DNA from: Lachnospiraceae bacterium UBA3785
GTDB lineage: Bacteria; Bacillota; Clostridia; Lachnospirales; Lachnospiraceae
DNA: 6,830 nucleotides
Direction of reading: 5' to 3'
Assembly (NCBI GenBank): GCA_002369495.1
Contig: DFFD01000017.1
Span: 1 to 6,830, forward strand
Part shown: positions 1-3,813 of the stretch, one piece after another
How positions within the stretch are numbered: the first letter of the stretch is position 1
Layout: each line of letters begins with the position of its first letter
The notes under the pieces: generated by a model
What the model saw: the letters and a program-made list of their open reading frames with translations, nothing else
The model's database searches: none
What the model was told of the DNA's origin: nothing
Position numbers and translations under genes: made by a program

Positions 1-430
1 GGTAGCGGTGGTACTGCTCCATGCAGGTGATTCGTGCAGGGACGGTTCTTTGAGGCTGCCTTGCGGCAGCTTCCTGAGAACCGTCCCCTTCTCTCGAGGA
101 ACCTGTCCTCCACAGCGCGCGCAGGTCCTCGATGGAGGCGCCGGCCGGTGTCTCGCAGGCGACCGGAAAGCCGCGGCGGGCCCACTCGATCGCGACATCC
201 GCGCTGTGGGCTTTGTCGACGGCGGTCACGACGAAGTCCGGGTTCATGGTTAGGCAGGCTTCCTTCGAGGTGAAGGCGTAGGCGCCGGTTTTTGCGCGCA
301 TGAGGGCGGCCTTCTCCTCGGAGCGGCAGTAGTAGACGGCCCTGAAGAAATCGGGGTATGCGGCGGCGATGCGGCCGTAGAATTCGGCTCTCCAGCCGGA
401 GCCGACGATGAGGTAGGTGAGGGGGGACAT
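1..430 (-). CDS. Gfo/Idh/MocA-family oxidoreductase, N-terminal part (runs off left edge)
   Basis: Reading leftward from ATG at 430-428, 143 codons are open to the window edge. GGAGG lies 7 nt upstream of the ATG (complement of 437-441). The product begins MSPLTYLIVGSGWRAEFYGR, a Rossmann beta-strand with a GxG nucleotide-binding turn at residues 10-12. It continues with DFVVTAV (65-71) and VACETPAG (90-97), the position of the family's C-E-K/T-P motif, then ARITCMEQYHRY (132-143), which matches the start of the second domain. Family members use NAD(P)H to oxidise or reduce sugars, inositols and similar compounds in the cytoplasm; the substrate cannot be read here. Residues about 109-131 do not resemble the family and coincide with the hairpin repeat at 39-87, so they look like an in-frame insertion. 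The C-terminal half is not visible. The family call is fairly sure; whether the enzyme works with the insertion is unknown. Confidence 0.85.
   Translation of the reverse strand, partial: MSPLTYLIVGSGWRAEFYGRIAAAYPDFFRAVYYCRSEEKAALMRAKTGAYAFTSKEACLTMNPDFVVTAVDKAHSADVAIEWARRGFPVACETPAGASIEDLRALWRTGSSREGDGSQEAAARQPQRTVPARITCMEQYHRY
39..87. repeat. 49-nt REP-like hairpin inside the oxidoreductase gene
   Basis: GGGACGGTTCT (39-49) pairs perfectly with AGAACCGTCCC (77-87). After a small internal loop, GAGGCTGCC (52-60) pairs with GGCAGCTTC (65-73) with one G-T wobble, leaving a TTGC loop (61-64), so about 20 pairs form in 49 nt. A related sequence, GGAACCTGTCC, follows at 98-108 and may be a further part of the element. 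From memory, palindromes starting GGGACGGTTCT are widespread in Firmicutes genomes and resemble REP elements mobilised by RAYT-type transposases; no transposase is visible here. The repeat lies wholly within a coding region and is translated through. Confidence 0.7.
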
Positions 431-465
431 GGGATACCTCCTTTTTGCATAAAAATGAGAGAAAT

Positions 466-500
466 AGTATAAGTAAGGGGGTGCCACACCGCAGCTGCGG
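466..500 (-). promoter_or_regulatory. Possible weak promoter and palindromic operator of the oxidoreductase gene
   Basis: On the minus strand a TATACT -10-like hexamer (complement of 466-471) lies 35 nt before the oxidoreductase ATG. The hexamer 17 bp upstream, CTGCGG, is a poor -35. It lies within CCGCAGCTGCGG (489-500), a perfect 12-bp palindrome. A palindrome over a weak -35 is a plausible regulator site, but no regulator gene is visible and the palindrome may be chance. Confidence 0.3.
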
Positions 501-509
501 GAACTCTAT

Positions 510-641
510 TTAAATCTTTACTCCATGCCCTTCGTGAAGTCTTGAATTTATTCGGTATCTTCCGGTGGGAATGAAGACCTCGCTTCGTTCGTCGTCGAAC
601 CCGAGATAGTCTGAATGAACCGGGAATGGGAGTACATTTTC
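510..641 (-). pseudogene. Possible decayed C-terminal coding fragment
   Basis: On the minus strand 43 codons are open between a TAA at 644-642 and a TAA at 512-510. The translation is protein-like, with segments such as HSDYLGFDDERSEVFIPTGR and HEGHGVKI at the end. It contains no ATG, GTG or TTG start, so it cannot be an intact gene as it stands. It could be the tail of a lost gene at the edge of the AT-rich zone, or a chance open frame. I do not recognise the family. The rest of 431-823 holds the regulatory sites listed separately and no other gene that I can support. Confidence 0.17.
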
Positions 642-680
642 TTACCGAATTTCATTATGACGGCATTTTCCCTTGTTGTC

Positions 681-709
681 ATTATACCTGCTTTTTGGCC
701 TCATATCAA
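681..709 (-). promoter_or_regulatory. Near-consensus sigma-A promoter pointing left
   Basis: On the minus strand TTGATA (complement of 704-709) is separated by exactly 17 bp from a perfect TATAAT (complement of 681-686). Transcription would begin near 674 and run leftward, away from the sigma-factor gene. The first sizeable gene it meets is the oxidoreductase at 430, giving a leader of about 240 nt. It could also serve a small RNA or the decayed fragment at 510-641. Match and spacing are seen directly; activity is inferred. Confidence 0.55.
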
Positions 710-807
710 GCGAAGCGCGGCTGGGTAAAAACGGAAATATCGGTTTGCTTCTGGAAAATATTTTCAAGAACATGTATCTTTTTGATGACTATATGCTCTA
801 ATAATTA

Positions 808-818
808 AAGGAGGTGAT
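808..818 (+). promoter_or_regulatory. Very strong ribosome binding site of the sigma-factor gene
   Basis: AAGGAGGTGAT matches the complement of the 16S rRNA 3' end over 11 bases. From GGAGG (810-814) the best-spaced start region is about 820-824, where the sigma-factor frame offers ACG at 824. The ATG at 817 is only 2 nt away and reads MTYG then stop. The ATG at 828 is 13 nt away and opens an unrelated 30-codon frame. This site decides the start assigned to the next gene. Confidence 0.75.
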
Positions 819-823
819 GACGT

Positions 824-1315
824 ACGGATGATTTTGATAAGCTCTGTCTGGAGAGCCAACCGAAAGTATATCGCTATCTTTTATCTCTTTCGCACGATGA
901 ATCGGTGGCAGAAGAATTGACGGCTGAGACCTTTTACCAGGCATTCCTGCACATCGAACAATTTCGGGGTGAGTGCAGTATAGATACATGGCTATGTAAA
1001 ATTGCTCGCAACGCTTTTTTTAAGGAACAAAAGAAGCGAAATAGATTTGTACAACTGGAGTCTCTTCCGGAGATAGCTGATGAGAGGAATATTTTCGACC
1101 GGTTAAGCAATAGGGAGAAGATACTGAAAATCTTTAAGTGCCTGCATATTTTGAGTGAACCATATAAAGAAGTTTTCATGTTAAGGCTGTTTGGTGAATT
1201 GAGTTTCAGTGAGATTGCAGGGATTTTCAGCAGAACAGAATCGTGGGCGAAAGTCACATTTTATCGAGCTAAAGAGAAAATAATAAGAAAAATGGAGAAA
1301 GAATATGAAGATTAG
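824..1315 (+). CDS. ECF-type RNA polymerase sigma factor (apparent ACG start)
   Basis: This 163-codon frame encodes a sigma factor with only regions 2 and 4, the layout of group IV (extracytoplasmic function) sigma factors. Region 2 spans about residues 7-73 and includes ESVAEELTAETFYQAF and RGECSIDTWLCKIARNAFF, the core-binding and -10-recognition helices. Region 4 spans about 108-155 (EPYKEVFMLRLFGELSFSEI, then the helix-turn-helix up to AKEKI) and would read the -35 element. Its anti-sigma partner is encoded immediately downstream with an 11-bp overlap. The start is unusual: a stop codon at 818-820 closes the frame upstream, and no ATG, GTG or TTG occurs until GTG at 905, which would remove most of region 2.1 and has no Shine-Dalgarno. 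ACG at 824 lies 9 nt after a near-perfect Shine-Dalgarno and would give M-DDFDKL. Alternatives are a one-base indel downstream of ATG 817 (giving MTY-DDFDKL), a sequencing error, or a start-codon mutation. Confidence 0.85.
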   Translation, partial: TDDFDKLCLESQPKVYRYLLSLSHDESVAEELTAETFYQAFLHIEQFRGECSIDTWLCKIARNAFFKEQKKRNRFVQLESLPEIADERNIFDRLSNREKILKIFKCLHILSEPYKEVFMLRLFGELSFSEIAGIFSRTESWAKVTFYRAKEKIIRKMEKEYED

Positions 1316-1988
1316 TTGTTCAATTGCAGAGGATCTTCTGCCTTTGTATGTGGATGAGAGCTGCTCACAGGACAGTAAAATTGCGTTGGAAGACCATCTT
1401 GCCGAATGTTCTTCGTGCCGGGAAAAATATAAACGCATGAAGGTACACGATTTATCTAACGGAAGAAGTACAATATCCGATACAAGAACCGTAAGTATGG
1501 TGTCTTATGCCAGAAAGGTGAGGTGTTATCGGAGATTTCTCAGAGTCTTGATCCTGGTGACAATAATTATACTTGCTTTTTTAATGTCTGTCCTCGGCAG
1601 GGCTTTTTCTATCATGCAGCATCAGCGAACGACACCGGTGACAGACATTGAGGAGGGCACTTGCAATCTGACCTTGTCAGACTTTGTGTGCACTGTTGAG
1701 GAAGCAGAGGAACTTTCTATTTTTACGAACTCGACACAGATTGTCGTGACCGTGACTGCTGGGACTGATTTTTCAGGAAGCATTATCCTGAGAAAAACGA
1801 ATCAGAAAAATGAAAGAATCATGCTGGGCAAGATCAGTAACAAGTACCCTACATGTGTGTTTACGAATTTGATACCAGAGAGCCGGTATGGGATCAGCTT
1901 TGAGGGAGTTCCATCAGGAAGTGTGAGGCTAAGTGGGGATGTCAGCTTCTGGCGGGCGGTTTGGATGGTCTTGACGGACATCATATGA
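1305..1988 (+). CDS. Membrane-anchored zinc-finger anti-sigma factor
   Basis: The 227-residue product has the three-part layout of a ZAS-type anti-sigma factor. The cytoplasmic N-terminus carries the zinc motif H31-x3-C35-x2-C38 (DHLAECSSCREKY), with a further Cys at position 5; this domain normally clamps sigma regions 2 and 4. A single membrane helix follows at about 79-98 (LRVLILVTIIILAFLMSVLG) after a basic stretch. An ectodomain of about 125 residues, rich in beta-type and Ser/Thr segments, begins with MQHQR (104-108) and contains FTNL (186-189). This ectodomain resembles the secreted protein encoded downstream. The ATG overlaps the end of the sigma gene by 11 bp and GGAG lies shortly upstream, so translation is probably coupled and the two proteins made in proportion. 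Release of sigma presumably follows a signal or proteolysis outside the cell, but the signal is unknown. The C-terminus ends in a hydrophobic, Trp-containing tail (215-227). Confidence 0.85.
   Translation: MKISCSIAEDLLPLYVDESCSQDSKIALEDHLAECSSCREKYKRMKVHDLSNGRSTISDTRTVSMVSYARKVRCYRRFLRVLILVTIIILAFLMSVLGRAFSIMQHQRTTPVTDIEEGTCNLTLSDFVCTVEEAEELSIFTNSTQIVVTVTAGTDFSGSIILRKTNQKNERIMLGKISNKYPTCVFTNLIPESRYGISFEGVPSGSVRLSGDVSFWRAVWMVLTDII
1614..1627 (+). repeat. 14-bp in-frame repeat, copy 1 (encodes MQHQR)
   Basis: ATGCAGCATCAGCG occurs here in the anti-sigma gene, just after the membrane helix, and again at 2321-2334 in the secreted-protein gene, in the same reading frame. Both copies encode MQHQR followed by unlike residues. 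Confidence 0.7.
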
Positions 1989-2052
1989 ATAGTGCATGAA
2001 CATTCTCTGTGAGTGTAAGAACAACTTTCGAATTTGTGCATAAGAGCTTTGT

Positions 2053-2128
2053 GGAGGTGGTTGTATGTAGCATGGAAAGTATGAAGATAGTAAGCATGCA
2101 AGAAATAATGACCGAATTGAAGATTAGA
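2053..2128 (+). other. Shine-Dalgarno followed by ATG-TAG and a short open frame in the 158-nt spacer
   Basis: GGAGG (2053-2057) lies 7 nt before ATG (2065-2067), which is followed at once by TAG (2068-2070). The same frame then stays open through about 18 codons (HGKYEDSKHARNNDRIED) to TAG at 2126-2128. A second ATG at 2072 in another frame gives a 19-residue peptide (MESMKIVSMQEIMTELKIR) but is poorly placed for the Shine-Dalgarno. This could be a start-stop element affecting the next gene, a short peptide gene broken at codon 2, or chance. The rest of the spacer between 1989 and 2146 shows no convincing promoter or terminator. Confidence 0.25.
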
Positions 2129-2146
2129 TAACTGAAAGGAATTACT

Positions 2147-2680
2147 ATAAAAAAAATATTAGTGATTTTAATTGTAACTGTCTTAGTAGTTTGTATATTT
2201 CCGGTTTCTGTTTTTGCCGGGGATGAAAGGCTGGGATGTAACTATGGGACTCCGGTTGGTGTGGTTGTTGAAACGACCGAAGAATCTTTGATATCCCAAT
2301 ATGATTTTTCCAGCTCATTGATGCAGCATCAGCGCGGACTGGTTGATCTGTCTCAGGGTTATAGTTCATTTGTAATCGGAACCCTTAATTCGGATGCCAC
2401 GTATACGACAGACACCTATAATATTACAAAAAGTACTATTAAAATTGGGTTGGAAAGTTTCTCCGGAGCGTCACAGCATATAAAGGTGACACTTTATAAG
2501 AGTACAGGGGAGAGTGTTGCTGTCAGTGTGATCTCGGTTCCCGTGTCAAATCCTGCAAATGAGTCAACTACATATGTATCTTTTACAAATCTAGATACAT
2601 CGTATGATTACTATGCAGTAATAAAAAATGTAAGCACTACCCAGAGCGGACTGCTTTTAGGAATTGCAAAGCAAGTATAG
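2147..2680 (+). CDS. Small secreted protein related to the anti-sigma ectodomain (apparent ATA start)
   Basis: Read from ATA at 2147, the product has 177 residues and begins like a typical Sec signal peptide: (M)KKILVILIVTVLVVC, a hydrophobic core, then FPVSVFA and a likely cleavage before GDERL (about residue 25). AAAGGA (2135-2140) lies 6 nt before this ATA, the ideal distance. The first standard start in frame, GTG at 2162, lies 21 nt from the Shine-Dalgarno and would lose the two Lys residues of the signal peptide, so I prefer ATA. The mature part of about 153 residues is rich in Ser, Thr, Val and Tyr, with MQHQR (59-63) and FTNL (146-149). The stretch from about residue 91 aligns by eye with anti-sigma residues about 138-212. 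I recognise no named family. Its place after a sigma/anti-sigma pair suggests a role as regulator, ligand or target of that pathway outside the membrane. Confidence 0.78.
   Translation: MKKILVILIVTVLVVCIFPVSVFAGDERLGCNYGTPVGVVVETTEESLISQYDFSSSLMQHQRGLVDLSQGYSSFVIGTLNSDATYTTDTYNITKSTIKIGLESFSGASQHIKVTLYKSTGESVAVSVISVPVSNPANESTTYVSFTNLDTSYDYYAVIKNVSTTQSGLLLGIAKQV
2319..2334 (+). repeat. 14-bp in-frame repeat, copy 2, with a 13-bp palindrome
   Basis: ATGCAGCATCAGCG (2321-2334) repeats 1614-1627 and again encodes MQHQR. Here the flanking bases complete a perfect odd palindrome, TGATGCAGCATCA (2319-2331). At the first copy the palindrome is broken by one mismatch. Confidence 0.65.
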
Positions 2681-2756
2681 TCTATAGTTAGACTCGCAAA
2701 AATGAAGATTGATTTAAGCTATGTACAAATTCGCCTAAAAAAGTAACTATTCGACA

Positions 2757-2804
2757 GTCCATTCGCAGGCGCTTCGCCTTGCAAAACCTATGTTTTCGTG
2801 GGAC
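2757..2804. repeat. Multi-stem palindromic element after the secreted-protein gene
   Basis: Several nested stems fall within 48 nt. GCAGGCG (2765-2771) pairs across CTT with CGCC-TTGC (2775-2782), with one bulge. AAAAC (2783-2787) pairs across CTAT with GTTTT (2792-2796). The flanking GTCC (2757-2760) pairs with GGAC (2801-2804). The result would be a three-way-junction fold in RNA or single-stranded DNA. It is GC-richer than the genes to its left and contains no gene. It could be an interspersed REP/MITE-like repeat, a junction scar of the AT-rich zone, or a structured 3' untranslated region. Confidence 0.4.
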
Positions 2805-2835
2805 GCTGAACAGCTAACAAATAAGTAAAAGAAAG

Positions 2836-2866
2836 AGCCGCCAGGTATATGACCACCTGGCGGCTT
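2836..2866. terminator. Rho-independent terminator, probably bidirectional
   Basis: AGCCGCCAGGT (2836-2846) pairs perfectly with ACCTGGCGGCT (2855-2865) across an 8-nt loop. Rightward, the hairpin is followed by TTGCTTATTT, a modest T-rich run that would end the sigma/anti-sigma/secreted-protein transcript about 155 nt after the last stop codon. On the opposite strand it is followed by a better T-rich stretch (complement of 2826-2835), so it may also stop antisense transcription. It separates the AT-rich unit from the methyltransferase-exporter unit. Confidence 0.78.
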
Positions 2867-2908
2867 GCTTATTTACATGAATTGAAAGAATAGAAAATGC
2901 AAATCCTG

Positions 2909-2938
2909 TTGTCCAAGCTGACTAAAGGGTGCTATAGT
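2909..2938 (+). promoter_or_regulatory. Likely sigma-A promoter of the methyltransferase-exporter unit
   Basis: TTGTCC (2909-2914) and TATAGT (2933-2938) are separated by 18 bp. Initiation near 2945 would leave a leader of about 30 nt before ATG 2975. The position just after the terminator fits a new transcription unit. It also argues against translation starting at the upstream in-frame ATG at 2897, which lies before this promoter. Confidence 0.5.
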
Positions 2939-2974
2939 TTACTTGGAATAGTTTCTCAAAAGCAGGTGAGGAAA

Positions 2975-3790
2975 ATGAACAACTTTATCCCCGTAACCGA
3001 CATCGCAAGTCCGGAGCTCGACATCTACGCCCGGCTCTCCGAAAACCAGCTCTTCCACATCAATGAGCCCGGACCGGGCCTCTTCATCGCGGAGAGCCCT
3101 AAGGTGATCGGGCGGGCGCTTGCGGCCGGGTGCGGGGCGGTTTCATTTTTGATAGAAGAGCGGCAGCTCACCGCGGAGGCGGAGGAAGTGCTCGCAAAAT
3201 GCCCGGACGTCCCGGTCTACACCGCTTCGGAGGAGGTCTTCCGGCAGCTGACCGGCTTTGTCTTAACCCGCGGGATGCTGGCGGCCATGAAAAGGCCCGA
3301 ACGGCCCTACTGGGAGGCGCTCGCGGCGGATAAGCGGCGCATCGCGATCCTCGAGCACGTCGTGAACCCGACCAATGTCGGGGCGATCTTCCGGTCGGCG
3401 GCAGCTCTTAATGTGGACGCGGTGCTCATCACGACGGACTCGGCGGACCCTTACTACCGGCGGGCAGCCCGGGTCTCCATGGGGACGGTCTTCCAGGTGC
3501 CCTGGACCTATCTCCCGGAAAATGAATGGCCGGAAAAAGCCCTTATGAAGCTTAGAAAGCTGGGCTTTGCCTCGGCGGCGCTTGCGCTAAAGGATGACTC
3601 GGTGTCGATCGACGATCCGGCACTCAAAAAGGAGGAAAAGCTCGCGCTCATTCTTGGAACGGAGGGAGACGGGCTTAATGCCGTAACGATCGAGGGGTGC
3701 GATTACACGGTGAAGATCCCGATGCGGGGCGGCGTGGACTCGCTCAATGTCGCGGCGGCTGCGGCGGTGGCGTTCTGGGAGATGAGGTAA
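2975..3790 (+). CDS. TrmH/SpoU-family (SPOUT) RNA 2'-O-methyltransferase
   Basis: The 271-residue product has all three SPOUT motifs. Motif 1 is NPTNVGAIFRSAAAL (131-145), with the Asn and the Arg at 140 thought to act in catalysis. Motif 2 is ILGTEGDGL (226-234). Motif 3 is IPMRGGVDSLNVAAAAAVAF (248-267). These form the knotted S-adenosylmethionine pocket. The N-terminal part, about 1-105, matches the substrate-binding region of this family (for example GLFIAESPKVIGRAL). Members methylate ribose 2'-OH groups in rRNA or tRNA; the target base cannot be told from sequence. I chose ATG 2975 because AGGTGAGG lies just upstream and the protein then begins in the usual way. An in-frame ATG at 2897 would add 26 unlike, AT-rich codons. 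GC content rises sharply at this gene. The exporter gene follows after 23 bp, so the genes are probably co-transcribed. Confidence 0.9.
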   Translation: MNNFIPVTDIASPELDIYARLSENQLFHINEPGPGLFIAESPKVIGRALAAGCGAVSFLIEERQLTAEAEEVLAKCPDVPVYTASEEVFRQLTGFVLTRGMLAAMKRPERPYWEALAADKRRIAILEHVVNPTNVGAIFRSAAALNVDAVLITTDSADPYYRRAARVSMGTVFQVPWTYLPENEWPEKALMKLRKLGFASAALALKDDSVSIDDPALKKEEKLALILGTEGDGLNAVTIEGCDYTVKIPMRGGVDSLNVAAAAAVAFWEMR

Positions 3791-3813
3791 TTCTCCAGAA
3801 GAAAGGTTTTTGA

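Noticed and set aside
39..87. Hairpin at 39-87 as a Rho-independent terminator
   Set aside because: It lacks a T-run on either strand and lies inside an open coding frame that continues through it.
250..489. 79-codon minus-strand frame starting MWHPLTYTIS
   Set aside because: It is out of frame with the Gfo/Idh/MocA gene, which reads through the same DNA with family motifs and a good ribosome binding site.
626..808. 60-codon plus-strand open frame before the sigma gene
   Set aside because: It has no well-placed Shine-Dalgarno, no recognisable motif and an unlikely composition, and it overlaps the leftward promoter. Most likely chance.
905..1315. GTG 905 as the start of the sigma factor
   Set aside because: It would remove the first 27 residues, including conserved region 2.1, and has no Shine-Dalgarno, while a near-perfect one lies at 808-818.
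2897..2974. Upstream in-frame extension of the methyltransferase from ATG 2897
   Set aside because: The 26 extra codons are AT-rich, unlike the family, contain the probable promoter at 2909-2938 and lack a good Shine-Dalgarno. ATG 2975 has AGGTGAGG just before it.
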